Assembly: GCA_963924555.1 (NCBI GenBank)
Contig: OZ004584.1
Location: 5,455,001 to 5,519,000, forward strand
Source of the DNA: Crambe crambe
Taxonomy: Eukaryota; Porifera; Demospongiae; Poecilosclerida; Crambeidae
Direction of reading: 5' to 3'
Length of the DNA stretch: 64,000 bases
Shown: piece by piece, positions 10,430 to 22,903 of the stretch
Numbering within the stretch: the first letter of the stretch is position 1
Layout: every line of letters begins with the position of its first letter
Program-made: the position numbers and the translations under genes
Notes under the pieces: generated by a model
Told to the model about the DNA's origin: nothing
Databases searched by the model: none
The model's input: the letters and a program-made list of their open reading frames with translations, nothing else

Positions 10430-12763
10430 GAGATGCTCGTATAGCATTAGTTGGGCGAGCAAGCAGCCAGTGGTCATTTCAATGTGCTCCTTCCTCACTT
10501 ATGATTATATAGCCCCAACAGTGACTTTCGATATCTAGCTATTCAGGTTGTTAACTGACTTGGTGCATTCCCTGAACCCAGGCTACCACTCCTGTTCAGA
10601 CTCAGTAGCTAGTCTCTCAAATAATGAGGCCTCATTTGCTCTAATCTGGCAGCTCTGTGTTCTGCTGACTCTGCTCTCCTTCTGGCTCTCATTTGCTCTG
10701 CTCTTGCAGCATTATCTTCTGCTGACTCTGCACATTCCCTCCTCCTGGCTCTATCTGTCACATTTCTTTGCTAGTCTTATTTTTCTCTGTTCCTTTGACT
10801 CTGTTCTCCTTCTAGCTCTGTCTCTTTCATTTCTTTCATGAGGTCTTGCTCTTCTTTGCTGGTCAGTTTCTAGAGGGTGTTCTGGGACCCTCCTTCGCTT
10901 GTTTTCTGGTTCTCTGGGTTCCATAATACTCGCTACAATAGTGTTTCAACTTCAAGCTTAAGGAAAATGATTGCTTATTATGACGTTGCTTAGTAGCTAT
11001 TTCATGCGCATGTGTAAGCGTATGCGCATTTTGAGTGACGTACGTGTAACATATAAATATCGCAATTTTCCATTTTGACCAATTAGTGTGGGCATAGACT
11101 AGAGATGCTCGTATAGCATTAGTTGGGCGAGCAAGCAGCCAGTGGTCATTTCAATGTGTTCCTCCCTCACTTATGATTATATAGCCCCAACAGTGACTTT
11201 CGATATCTAGCTATTCAGGTTGTTAACTGACTTGGTGCATTCCCAGTTAGCATTAGAGTGTCTTCTCTGAACCCAGGCTACCACTCCTGTTCAGACTCAG
11301 TAGCTAGTCTCTCAAATAATGAGCCCTCATATGCTCTAATCTGGCAGCTCTGTGTTCTGCTGACTCTGCTCTCCTTCTGGCTCTTATTTGCTCTGCTCTT
11401 GCAGCATTATCTTCTGCTGACTCTGTACATTCCCTCCTCCTGGCTCTATCTGTCACATTTCTTTGCTAGTCTTGTTTTTCTCTGACTCTGTTCTCCTTCT
11501 AGCTCTGTCTCTTTCATTTCTTTCATGAGGTCTCGCTCTTCTTTGCTGGTCAGTTTCTAGAGGGTGTTCTGGGGCCTTCCTTCGCTTGTTTCTGGTTCTC
11601 TGGGTTCCATAATACTCGCTACAATAGTGTTTCAACTTCAAGCTTAACGAAAATGATTGCTTATTATGACGTTGCTTAGTAGCTATTTCATGCGCATGCG
11701 TAAGCGCATGCGCATTTTGAGTGACGTACGTTACATATAAATATCGCGAATTTCCATTTTGACCAATTAGTGTGGGGCTTCGCTCGCTTCGCTCGCTCGC
11801 CAACTATATGCTCGTATACACAGCGAAAAATCTACAACTTGTAACAGGTCTGGACTGCCCCACATACCTGTACACAGGTCTGTAACAGGTCAGTAAAATC
11901 TACAAGTCTGTAACAGGTCCGTATTTTTGGACTGTATCAGACCTGCTGCCCCACCAACTGCCTACAGATCAAAAATTAGTACTTCCGGTGCCTAGGGTTT
12001 ACGGATTTTTGTTCTGTTACATACTTGTTACAGAATGCTTACAAGTTGTAGATTTTTCGCTGTGTAGCATTAGTTGGGCGAGCAAGCAGCCAGTGGTCAT
12101 TTCAATGTGCTCCTCCCTCACTTATGATTATATAGCCCCAACAGTGACTTTCGATATCTAGCTATTCAGGTTGTTAACTGACTTGGTGCATTCCCAGTTA
12201 GCATTAGAGTGTCTTCTCTGAACCCAGGCTACCACTCCTGTTCAGACTCAGTAGCTAGTCTCTCAAATAATGAGCCCTCATATGCTCTAATCTGGCAGCT
12301 CTGTGTTTTGCTGACTCTGCTCTCCTTCTGGCTCTCATTTGCTCTGCTCTTGCAGCATTATCTTCTGCTGACTCTGTACATTCCCTCCTCCTGGCTTTAT
12401 CTGTCACATTTCTTTGCTAGTCTTGTTTTTCTCTGTTCCTTTGACTCTGTTCTCCTTCTAGCTCTGTCTCTTTCATTTCTTTCATGAGGTCTCGCTCTTC
12501 TTTGCTGGTCAGTTTCTAGAGGGTGTTCTGGGGCCCTCCTTCGCTTGTTTTCTGGTTCTCTGGGTTCCATAATACTCGCTACAATAGTGTTTCAACTTCA
12601 AGCTTAACGAAAATGTTTGCTTATTATGACGTTGCTTTAGTAGCTATTTCATGCGCATGCGTAAGCGCATGCGCATTTTGAGTGACGTACGTTACATATA
12701 AATATCGCGAATTTCCATTTTGACCAATTAGTGTGGGGCTTCGCTCGCTTCGCTCGCTCGCCA
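10430..12763. repeat. Three tandem copies of a 0.65-0.7-kb interspersed repeat
   Basis: Units start with 'atgctcgtatagcattagttgggcgag' motifs (given in part) near 10432, 11105 and, split by a MITE, 11810/12065. Each carries the same pyrimidine-rich middle (TCTGCTGACTCTG words) and the same tail 'cgcaattttccattttgacc' or a variant. Units 2 and 3 end in a short purine/GC tail, GCTTCGCTCGCTTCGCTCGC; unit 1 lacks that tail. Open frames of 75-116 codons occur on both strands but are low-complexity Leu/Ser or Arg/Ser stretches, and I do not call them genes. Unit ends resemble loose inverted repeats (TTGGGCGAGCAAGC against the reverse complement of the tail), which suggests a non-autonomous element amplified in tandem. 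Confidence 0.7.
11819..12064. mobile_element. 246-bp MITE with perfect inverted repeats and TA target duplication
   Basis: Termini CACAGCGAAAAATCTACAAC and its reverse complement are perfect for at least 20 bases. The element is flanked by TA on both sides (11817-11818 and 12065-12066). Removing it with one TA restores 'ctcgtatagcatt' exactly as in the first repeat unit at about 10436. A TA duplication is typical of Tc1/mariner-class elements. There is no coding capacity. Confidence 0.85.
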
Positions 12764-13466
12764 ATAATATAGTACTGCCGTGGATGTGAAACGCATGCGT
12801 ATACGAATGATATACGGTGATTTATAGAAACCGTCATTGCAACGCTTGACAACGGTCGTGTTGGCTGCATTGCGGATGTGTTTCGTTGTTTTGACCGTTC
12901 CTTTTCCCCACCTTTGTATATTTAGCGTACGGAAATTAGCAGTGGTGTATCGAGTAAGTAATTGCTAGCTATTTTATTGGTAAAATTTATATTAAATGCT
13001 TGGAAACGGTGCTATAATTCGTCTACTGTAGTAGAAATAACTTTGTGAGAGATTATTTTCCAGCAGCACAATTCATGCACTGAAAAGATTTTCTATGTAT
13101 CTTCAAGATACTTTTATATATTGGGAGAATGTGAAAGTAGAACCACATGCATATATATATGTTCATAAATAGATAATTTATGCTGTAAAAGGTCTCCTAC
13201 TTTGTGTGAGATTTTCTCTAACACTGTTTGCAAGAATTGCTAGAACTTATTATGTACATACAGTCTGTGAACTAGTACACCGGGAGAATGTGAAAGTTTA
13301 TTTGAATAAGCTTTATAGAATAAGTTTTAGAGGTATACACATTTGGTTTAGCTACATAATTCTGGAAATTATTGTGAGTATGAGTATATTGCCCTGGGCT
13401 AAAGTAGCTATAAAAGGTTGTTAAAACTTTATCACTATATATATATTGTTGTAAACAGTAATAATT

Positions 13467-16213
13467 ATGGAAGCAATACCATCACAATATCACAAAAAGC
13501 GAAGGAAAGGGGCTCGGTCCAAGATAGACCGAAGGAAAAATTGTGATAGGCTTCGGTCACAAGTTGGCAAAACCAATCCACCCACAAATTTCTTACCAAC
13601 TTCCCTACCTAACCAGTGGCAAGTGCATGCTGATGAGAGCAGCACAGAATATTACAAGATCATGCATGACACAATGATCCAAGTGGGTCCATCAGTGATC
13701 ATCAGTCAAGATTGTTCTTGGGATGTCTTTCTCTATAAAAGGAAAACAAGTCAAACCAGTCCAGCACTTTCCAGATTTCCTCCACTTTTGACTTCCTCTG
13801 ATACAGTTATAGACCTGATCCACTCTGTAGATGAATTAACTATTTGTCCAGGAAATCCTGAGGAAAAATTTATCAATGTATGCAAAAAGAAGGGAGGAAG
13901 TGTGAAAGGAAAGAGAGGATTTGGTCCAACAGTTGGCTACATTGACAACACTCAAACCTGCACTGTACACAGTACTAACTGTGACATTATATCCACAAAT
14001 ACTATGAGATGTAAGTCATGCAGCTCCCTTCGAAGTACGCTGAAATCTTCCATATCTCGTCAAAAAGATGAGAATAATGAGGATTGCACGGCAGCAGACA
14101 GTCACACCACATACTCTAACCTTTCATCCGAACAGAAAGACACGAGACTGAGAAATCTCCATCTTTCTCTCAAATCGGCCAGACAACAGAACACAGTTTT
14201 GAAAGCCAAAATTGCTGGACTCATCCAAGATCAAGCTGTTCCACTTCAGGCAGAAGATGCTACTGATATTGGTGCAATTATGAGGGATGTTCAACCACTA
14301 GTGGAGGCAAATTTTCCATCCAACACACCACAAAGAATCTTTTGGGAACAGCAAGTGCTATACAATGGCCTTAAAGATAAGAGGCAAATGAGGTGGCATC
14401 CTCTTTTGGTCAGGTTTGCACTCAACTTGAAATACCTCTCCACTTCAGCTTACAAAGCCATGCGTCAGAGTGGTATCATTAGCCTTCCTAGCGAACGAAC
14501 ATTATCTGATTATACACACTGGTCCACACCCCATAATGGAGTTCAGTTAGAATTCATAGAGGAATTCATCAGAATGCTGGATACTGCACCTTGCAACCAA
14601 AACCACTGCACACTATTAATGGATGAAATGAAAATAAAGAGTGGATTGGTCTTCAACAAGCATAGTGGAACGTTGGTAGGCTTCATTGATTTAGGTAGGG
14701 CAAATCATGACATAGAATTGCTGGTTAGTGGAAAGAATGTTGGAAAACAACTTGCTGACCATGTCTTTGTTTTCATGGCAAGATCAGTCTTCAAGCCATC
14801 GTTGTCGGTGCCAATAGCTCATTATTTCAGTTTGAATCTCAAAGGTATACCTATATTCTTGACTCATACAGCTATACAGCTATAATGATTTCACATGCAT
14901 GCATAATTATGTTATCTTAAATTGTTTTGTGAATGAAATACCAGGTGAGAGGATATTTCCATTGGTATGGGAGGCCATTGAAGCATTTGAACTGTATAAT
15001 ATCCCAGTCGTATCATTGACCAGTGATGGGGCCAAATCAAATCGAAGATTTTATCGCATGTGTCAGAAAAGAAAGACTGATTTGCCATTCAAATCCATCA
15101 ACCCGTACAGAGATGGTCATGGATTGTACTTCTTCTGTGATGTGCCACACCTCCTGAAAACAACCCGGAATTGTTTTAGCAATTCTTTCTCTCATTCCTG
15201 TAGTAGAAAGATGCAAGTGAGTAACGTACATGGATAATATAAATCTTATCATTATTTTATCAACTTATAGAAAAATGGACAGGACATTTCATGGAAATCA
15301 ATCGAGCACCTCTACCTTAGTGAAAATACCACTAACACACCAGGTGTTAGGATATGTTCAAAACTTACAAGAGACCATGTGTGGTTAACATCATATACAA
15401 GAATGAGGGTTTACTTGGCAGCCCAAGTTAGTTGATAACAATTGCAATTATTATAACTATTATAATTAATTGCTATAATAGGTGATGAGTGAAAGCGTAG
15501 CATGTGCATTGGAGATGATTAGCAGGGAGAAAACTAGGGAAACGCGAAAGTTTATTGGATGATTGATATATTCTTTGATTGTCTGAATGTTAGGGGTCCT
15601 AAAGTGGCTCTATTGAAAAGGAAGGACAATTTAAAGCCGTATACTAGCCCTATAGATGAGAGATTTAAGGTATAGTAAAAATATATATAACTCAATATTG
15701 AATGTACAGATTCAATTCTTAATAGTGGAGTGGCTGAAAGAAGATTTTATTGCTTACTTGAATGAATGGGAGAATGGGGTCAAAACCTTGCCTCTAAGTA
15801 AAAAAGAACAACAGAGACAATGTTTGAGTAGAGAAACATTGGAAGGAATGAAGATTACCAGTAAGATTATGAGTGTAATCCATGTAGCTATAATAATTAT
15901 ATCATCATTATTATAATGTATAGTCAGTTCATTTACTGAATTGGGGCCTCAATTGTTGCAATTGGATGGAGTGAAATACTTGCTGAGTGAAGTTTTTTCT
16001 CAGGACCCACTCGAAAGGTATTTCAGCAGGCAGCGTCATCGAGGTGGAAGCTGTGACAATCCTACTGCTTACCTCATCCCATATAATGCATCAACCCTAG
16101 TGCAGCAGAAATCAATCTACAGTGACCTAAAAACAATGAATGTGCAAAAGGAAGATGAGAAAGATATCCAGTCAGTCTCTGAACCACTTCGAAAAAGGTC
16201 AAGAAAATCCTGA
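13467..16213 (+). pseudogene. P-element-like transposase, copy 1 (frameshifted)
   Basis: Almost identical in sequence and exon plan to the intact copy at 31783-34529: exon 1 13467-14844, then 14945-15216, 15271-15426, an exon from 15482, an exon ending before the GTAAGATTATG donor near 15870, and a last exon ending at 16213. In the fourth exon one base is missing (KFIG and stop, where copy 2 reads KFIRMID), so the frame is lost near 15556. Five extra bases also lie at the next acceptor ('tggagtggctg'). For function and motifs see copy 2. Confidence 0.85.
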
Positions 16214-16280
16214 CAATTCGACCTTTACTTGGCAAATTATACATCAGCATTTTACAATGATTGGTGCATGGCTGATACAT

Positions 16281-16563
16281 CAGGGGTGGATCCAGGAATT
16301 TGAAAAGGGGGGGGGGCACGATGCCCATGTGCCCGTAAGACCACTGCCCACTGCCAGGGTTCCATTGAGGAAATTTTAATTTGGGGTTGAAGGTAGGCTA
16401 CACAGCACGCTATTTAGGAGGGACTGGGGCCTGGGACAATTTTGAGTTTTTGATTGCAATTTGAGAGGCAAAAACAAGACAAGACAAGTCAGTTATATGC
16501 ATCAGTATTATTATGCTACTAATTTTTATGAACATAATTGAAATGAGAGGGGGGCCACCCCTG
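16281..16563. mobile_element. 283-bp hAT-like MITE nested in P-like copy 1
   Basis: Ends CAGGGGTGG and CCACCCCTG, flanked by TACAT direct repeats (16276-16280 and 16564-16568). It sits between the two convergent genes. The same element is at the identical internal site in copy 2 (34597-34879), so it was inserted before the two P-like copies separated. Confidence 0.85.
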
Positions 16564-16645
16564 TACATTTATTACATAGCTGGATGAACACACACAAACA
16601 AACATTATATGGAATAACATAGCTATACAATTCAAACAAGGCAGT

Positions 16646-17996
16646 TTATGTGTCCTTTGTTTCTGGCTTCAGAGTTTTCCTTGTACCTTTTTTGTATTTA
16701 TTAACTTCAAATTGCATTGTCCAAGTTTTTGCAAATGAAAAACCACGTATAGTTACCCAAAGATGTGCAATATCTTTCAATAACTCCGATACTATACTGC
16801 TCGTACTTGATGGGAATGCTGTCAGCAATACCTTCCCAGCATCTCAGAATTGCCTGATCCGACAGTACAAGTTCGCTGATAAGTGAATAAAGATTTTCTT
16901 CAGCTGCATAATTTGTTGTTTGAAGTTCTTGTCTGATAATCATTTCTATTGACTCAATCAAATTGTATACATCCTCGTTCACATGGTAGAGACGACCACG
17001 ATCGATCAGTTCAGACCACTGTGAACTGTAGTCGGATAAAGTGCATGGCAAGCCAGGCTGTTGCTCAGCTTTCATCTTCTCCAGTACATTGATGAACAGA
17101 TGTCTTTTTTTCCTGCTATCGGGATTCTTTGTATTCTTCTTAGCCTTTTTTAGGAGTTTAACAGCAACATACCCTGCCATGTACCTTATGGCATTATTCT
17201 CAGTTGCTGTTAATGGTTTTAAAAATTCGCTTCTGGTGCGTGCATGCATGTGGTGTCTTGCCTCAGCCTCATTTCTTATTATTTTTTTCAATATTCTGTC
17301 GAGCATCACCTGCAATGCAAGATTTTTCTCACCAAGGTATTGTGGGGGGAAATGATGTGTGAAGTTAGACCAGGCTTGGGTTACAGGCTTGCTACATCGC
17401 ACTAGATGGAATGCCGACCATATGGAGGCCTGCACAGCAGATGGTAACTTGTGTCGCTTTGCAGCAGTAATACAGCTATATACCTCTGTTAGCAGCTTGA
17501 CAGCAACTGTGGTTGTATGTTCCACATCAATCTTTTTAATATGATGCAGCAGTCCACTAAGACACTGTCCTCTTGGAGACCGTCTGATGAGTTCCTCATC
17601 ACAAATGGATGATGCAATTATGATGAAGAACTCAGTGTAGCCAGATCCTCCTAAAGCTGTCTCACTGATAGTTTCCTTTGCAGTTGCTAGGGCCTATGAT
17701 TGTATAGAAGCAAAGTCTTAGCTCACTAGCTATTATGTATGTCTATAATTATCTATACAGACTGACTCGTTAGCTATTTACAGTTACAAAACAAGCATTC
17801 TTACATCATGTCTCTTTGGAACTGTTGAAACTTCCTCACTCTTAGATAAACTTTCATCACTTTCAGATAAGCTTTCATCACTTTCACTGGAACTTTCACT
17901 TTCACTGGAACTTTCATATACACCCTCACTCTCACTTGCACGGTCTGAAATGCTGCATGTGGTATCTTCCATTGCAGTATCCATGCAGGTAGCCAT
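16646..17996 (-). pseudogene. Accessory protein of P-like element, copy 1 (frameshifted)
   Basis: Two exons read on the minus strand: 17996-17805 (start MATCMDT, then an acidic Ser/Glu/Asp-rich repeat tract) and 17693 down to 16646. Exon 2 begins ALATAKETISETALGGSGY. An extra C near 16786 compared with copy 2 shifts the frame after KYEQYSI, so the last 50 or so codons are out of frame. See the intact copy at 34957-36306. Confidence 0.8.
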
Positions 17997-18986
17997 CCTG
18001 AATTGCTGCAGAAAAATCTGTTTCTAGGGAGCTACCGCGCACGTTCTTATAACGCCCGTATAACGCCCGTATAACAAGCGTTGCACTGATTGCATTGGCG
18101 ATTTTTTAATATACGGAAACGTTTCACATCCACGGCAGTACTATATTATCTATGGTGTGGGGCTTCGCTCGCTCGCCAATTATTGGATTCTATCCTGATG
18201 TGTATAGGTGTTCCTGGAAGTAAGGTGGACTTTCTTCGCTTTGTGTAGGGGGTGCAGTCTTTGAGGGAAGGCATAAACACACCACTAGTTGTTCATTGCA
18301 GGTACTGATAATAGAAACTAACCTAACTCATACAATTAACTACTCCTTTTTCTCTTTAACTGATTCTGTAATGTCTTTCTTTTTTCAAGCGTTGGGATTG
18401 GTCGAACTGGAGTCCTGATATTGATGGAAACGGCACTTTGTAAGATGGAGGTGCTGGAACCTATCTACCCTCTAGAGATCGTTCGTCACATGAGAGACCA
18501 GAGAGGGATGCTTGTTCAAACACCAGTAAGTTCCCTCCACGTAAGAATGTAGCTAGTAAGTAATCTCTCCCATTCTCCATTCTCTTAACCTCTCCTTCCT
18601 TTATCTCTCCCTTTCCCCATTCTGCAGTACCAGTACCAGTTTGTGTGCGAGAGTATTTTGAAAGCTTATGAAGGTAAGTGTAAATATTTTCAATCTAGCT
18701 ACAATGTAGGGGATCTTTCAGTTAAACATCATAGAGGACTGTGTATGCTAGTTAGAAATCAATGTAGCTGTTACAGCCCAAGTGTAGTATGTCTGATCCG
18801 ATTGTCCTAGACTAATAAAAAAGTAGGATTGTATTGATAGTTTGATAGTATTATTAGCTGAATAGCTGCTTGTTGATCATCTAAGAACTCACTTTACTGT
18901 CATGTCTTGCAGATGACTAGGTTGAAATTGAACTTCCTAACCGACCTCTGTCTGTGGCTGCCACTGCTAACAAAACAATTGCCTGA

Positions 18987-19316
18987 CGACTGGTGAACTT
19001 TATTTTTATGCTTGTCCATGCATTAATTATTAGTTTTGTCATAACTACAACTATTATGCATACAATCATTCATAATACGACTCTTCATCATCTATTACAA
19101 TATTAATTTTCATTACCCTCATAATTACTACGTACATCACTTTTATCGACTTGTGGGCTACACATATGAGACATATTAAACATAGATACTATGTACGAGT
19201 ACGAGTGTGAATTTCCATGTTAAGACCCTTTACCAACTGTACTTGTGCAGTTGTGTTGAAGACCCTTTACCCACCCAACATGACGAACTACCATTTCTAC
19301 TTGCTGATCAAGAACA
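18987..19316. other. PTP 3' flank
   Basis: Homologous to the sequence after the other PTP stops (1484-1790, 54491-54800), ending near 'tgctgatcaagaaca', where homology breaks off at the hAT-derived insertion. No gene. Confidence 0.6.
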
Positions 19317-21396
19317 TAGCTAGGGGGAGGATTCTGGAAGGTCATTTATTTTGGGGGGCTGGGTGCCATCTAGGGGGGTCTGGGGGCATGCCCCCCCAGG
19401 AAAATGTTGGATTTCAGACCTCATTAGATTGAATCTGGTGCATTCTCTGAGGTTCTAGGGTATTATGTCTCAATTCCCACTGAATAATGGGCTTAAAATT
19501 GTTAGCTAGCTAACTATTTTTTAGCTGGGGGAAAAAAGATAGCTAAAGGGGGAAAAACAACAAAAAATAACAAACAAACAAACAACAAAACAAAAAACAT
19601 TAATAAAGTGTAGTATTCAAATTAACTGAATGTACCAAAAAATTTCCTACGTTCATCATTAGCTTCACAAAATTCTTTAGCTATTTCAATAATGTCACAC
19701 TTATCGGTTAAATTTTTGTGTAGCTACATGAAGAATTAAACAGTTATTAAGCCTTTTTTCAGTCATTGTAGATCTCAAATATGTTAATAGCTACACGCCT
19801 TAATGCTGAAAATGTTCTTTCGGAAGTAGCAGAGGTGACTGGAATTGTTAAATATAATTTAAGTAGCTTGTGTACTTCTGGAAGCATAGATTTAAATATA
19901 GATTGAGAGTTCATAGCTTCACATATTGTACGGACACTTGTAACCTTCTTCACATTTGGAATTCCTTATTTGATTACATCAACAAGAAACAGAAGATGCC
20001 TCTTTAAATCATCAAACCTTAAATCACTACCATAGCAAGAATCCTTTACAGTCTCCAATTCCTGATCAAAAGAAGATCCATTGGCAGGATTTATCAGAAC
20101 AGACTCCAAAGCCAGTACAGGTGGTAATAGGTTAGTTTGATTAAACCTATCATCTAATTCAATTAAGAGTAAGTCACATGCCTGATAGTATTGGTTCCTG
20201 AAGTAGTCTCTTGGTGTAGAAAATCTGTGAGGTAGACTGCCATCATCCAATCGTGCAGGCACTCGCCTGTAACGAGGTAAACATGGTGGATCAATTTTTA
20301 GATCCTGACTAGTTTTAACCACACCATCATAGAAAGTATTGAAGGCTTGATCCTGCCTTTGTCGCCTGTAAAATGACTTGCAGAGATTTACAGCAGATAG
20401 TGCCTCTTGTAATGAGGTATTCTTTCCTTGCAAACTCTTTGAAAGTGATTCAGAGGCACCAAATACAAGGTATCCAAGCTTGAGACCAAATAATGTATCA
20501 AACTTTTCCAGTGAAGCCAAAATCCCACCTGCCTTGAGACCATATTCATCATGTGTGGTGTGATGAATCTCTTCCATCGTTTCCATGAGAACAGAATAAT
20601 CCTTCAAGACAGCTTCAATTGCTCCGGTTCTTGCCGTCCAACGGGTAGGGCAAAGAAGCTTAATACTAACTCCAGTGCTATCTGGTTGTGCTAATTTTTC
20701 AGAAAAAAGATGGGATCGTTTTGGAGAAAAATTGATTAGTTTAGCAATCTCTTTAGTTGTATCAAGAGCATTACGGAGGAATTCAAGTTTTCTTCCAGCA
20801 TCTTGTAAACAGAGGTTAAGGGAATGGGCAAAACAGTGGACTGGAAGAGCAGCAGGAACTTTCTCCTTAATTTTTGTAGCAACACCATTCCTCTTCCCCG
20901 TCATAGGCCTGCCCCCTACACTGTGAGAGAGGAAGATTGCAGCGAATTAGTATGTCTTCAATCACTGTACACAGGGTATCAGATTTGGAACAGCAAACAA
21001 GCCAACAGGATCTTCGTTGACTTCATAGTCGTTATTTACCCACCGAATTGATACATTCAATTGTTCCCTGTTTACAACATTAGTTGCTTCATCGCCTATG
21101 ATAGCATACAACAATGGTGAACATTCTTTAATACTTGAAAGCAAGGAGCAGAGGACACTTAGTCCTATAATAGATATCTGCTCATTGACAATATCATGAG
21201 ACATATATTTGTTTTGTTGTAACCAGTCCTTCACAATGATGTCATCATCACCCCATGCTCTTAGCAATTGTTGCAAATTTCCTTCAATTTCTTCGCCATC
21301 CGCTTGCGGATGAAGTTCGCGCGAATTGAAGTAAATTGACGTAAATGCGCGTAGTTGCATGAACATCGCTAGATTACGCGGTTACTCGTGCAACGG
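19317..21396 (-). mobile_element. Degenerate hAT-type transposon insertion
   Basis: Between PTP 3' flank (to about 19316) and the shared receptor-upstream flank (from about 21397, 'ccttgaaagtgtgccatgg') lies non-homologous DNA carrying a broken hAT transposase on the minus strand. The left edge reads 'tagggggaggattctgg' followed by G- and C-runs, reminiscent of the ends of the CAGGGGCGGAT MITEs nearby. No matching right inverted repeat is visible, so one end is probably truncated. Confidence 0.65.
19622..21366 (-). pseudogene. hAT transposase, ZMYM1-like (broken)
   Basis: Minus-strand frames give, in order: a segment with FMQLRAFTSIY and IIGDEATNVVNREQLNVSIRW (21366-20962); a segment starting MTGKRNGVATKIKEKVPAAL and containing VHCFAHSLNLCLQDA and LCPTRWTARTGAI (20904-19966); and VTSATSERTFSALRRV, the hAT C-terminal dimerisation motif (19953-19759), followed in a shifted frame by YLRSTMTEKRLNN down to about 19622. 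Order and motifs match hAT transposases of the kind domesticated as ZMYM1-type proteins. Lesions: a gap and frame change before MTGKRNG (the expected D-G-A-A-N stretch is lost), an in-frame TAA after LVDVIK, and a frameshift after SALRRV. It is inactive. Confidence 0.83.
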
Positions 21397-21591
21397 CCTT
21401 GAAAGTGTGCCATGGGAATCCAGAAGACAAGTCTTTTTGCATTTAAAGTATCAGATTTTGCTACTGCAATGATCTAGAACTAACATGGGGGTGTGGATAG
21501 CATGCATGGTAGATATATTATTCATTGGTTAAATTTTTGTTGATTTAGGGTATCCACAAAAACTGAACAAAAAACAACAACAAAAAAGTGG

Positions 21592-21598
21592 TATAAAA
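21592..21598 (+). promoter_or_regulatory. TATA box of receptor C
   Basis: TATAAAA at the same distance from the ATG as in receptors B, D and F, with a conserved leader downstream. Confidence 0.55.
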
Positions 21599-22480
21599 AC
21601 AGCTTCAGTTCACAGCAAGAAGCAGTTTTGTTCTATTGACATTTCCACACAGTCAATTGTGAATTAACTATCATTCTCTGCAAGAGTTCAGCTATCTGTC
21701 CTTAGTCATGGAAGAAGAAAATGGATATGAAATGATCACTCTTGACAATCAATGCTATAATGTTCCTTCAAGTGACAAGCCTCAAAATCCATCCGGATCT
21801 AAAAAACGAGTTCCTTCAAGCAACGAGCCTCAAAATCCATCTGGATCTGAAAAACGAGTTCCTTCAAGAGACAAGCCTCAAAATTTGTCTGCATATGAAG
21901 ATATTGAGTCACAGTATAAAATGCCTGCTTGTAGTTGGATGTGTGTAATTTTACTGGTTGGATTCATCTTAGTAGGTAGTGCTGCATTTGTTAGCTTGGG
22001 TCTTACCTCATGGAACATCAATTCCAACTTAAGGACACAAACTATGGGGCTTCAGGCTTGTAATGCAGCTGAACTTGAAAGAAGATTAGCACAGCTTCAG
22101 GTTTCTGTGAACAATAATACATTGGAATGCGACAGAAAGATATTGGAGCTTCGAAATGACAGTACATCTGAACTTGAAAGAAGATTAGCACAGCTTCAGG
22201 TTTCTGTGAACAATAATACATCAGAATGTGAAAGGAGAATAATGGAGCTTCGGAATGATACTAGATCTGAACTTGAAAGAAGACTAACACAACTTCAGAC
22301 ATTTGAAAATAATCGCGATGATATTCAGAATAGGAATATTTTGTTATTGGTTAGGTCATTGACTGGTTTAGCTTCTTCATGTTCTGCTATCTTTGCAATG
22401 TATCCCTCCTCCCCATCAGGTCACTACTGGATCAGGTCCTCCAATGGCTCTGCTGTACGTGTGTACTGTGACATGACCAG

Positions 22481-22903
22481 CAGGGGCGGATCCAGAAATA
22501 TTTAGAATGGGGGGTCAGTTGTATAGTGTTAGGCATATCCACACGGATAAGCGGGTACTCAATGCAGATGGCATTCCACATCGGCCACTGTGCTTGACCG
22601 TGTCCAACGAGTTAATTAATAAAATCATAAATTGTTATGCTAAAATCGTATACCTTTTGAAATACTTGGTCAGTGGTTTGATGGCTGCTAGCTGCTCTCT
22701 TCATTGCTACAAACTCAGAAAGTGCATGTGCGCATGCTCAGTTTACCCAATGGTCGTCATCGAAAGAAATTGTAATCGAATCGCGCGCTTGCATGTGGTA
22801 CTATAATGTGGAACGCTGAGACATAAACTGGAGCTACTGCTACTAGGCAGAGGTTGGAGGGGGGGTCCTGACCCCCCTAGACCCCCCTCTAAATCCGCCC
22901 CTG
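22481..22903. mobile_element. 423-bp hAT-like MITE inside receptor C
   Basis: Ends CAGGGGCGGAT and ATCCGCCCCTG, flanked by ACCAG direct repeats (22476-22480 and 22904-22908). Excising the element with one repeat restores the 'gaccaggtcctg' seen in the other receptors. Subterminal G- and C-runs resemble the margin of the hAT relic at 19317. Confidence 0.88.

Larger units (their letters stand above)
12764..18153. mobile_element. P-element-like DNA transposon, copy 1 (about 5.4 kb)
   Basis: The left end ATAATATAGTACTGCCGTGG and right end CCACGGCAGTACTATATTAT are inverted repeats matching copy 2 at 31076-36463. The first four bases of the full terminus (ATAG) are missing or changed on the left. 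No target duplication is evident: the left flank ends 'cgctcgctcgcca', and the right flank 'gtgtggggcttcgctcgctcgccaa' repeats the tail of the surrounding array. Inside are two convergent genes, a transposase on + and an accessory gene on -, both carrying frameshifts here, and a small nested MITE. Confidence 0.85.
9890..18986 (+). pseudogene. PTPN3/4-like PTP catalytic exons, copy 2, disabled and split by nested insertions
   Basis: Homologous exons lie at about 9890-10081, 10310-10364, then after a 7.84-kb interruption 18208-18301, 18390-18525, 18628-18673 and 18913-18986. Lesions: a deletion of about 10 bases in exon 1 after the codons for VMLT shifts the frame; a TAG replaces the Gln codon in the LRFVQG motif of exon 3; a TAG replaces Tyr in DDYVEIE of the last exon; and the P-loop reads [10 protein letters not shown] (Ala to Val). 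The intron between the WPD exon and the next exon is about 90 bases in copy 1 but here holds a repeat array and a P-like transposon. The gene cannot make the phosphatase. Confidence 0.85.

Noticed and set aside
10548..12870. Leu/Ser-rich and Arg/Ser-rich frames of 73-116 codons in the tandem array
   Set aside because: Low-complexity frames on both strands of a repeat; reading varies between units with frame changes, so no coding conservation.
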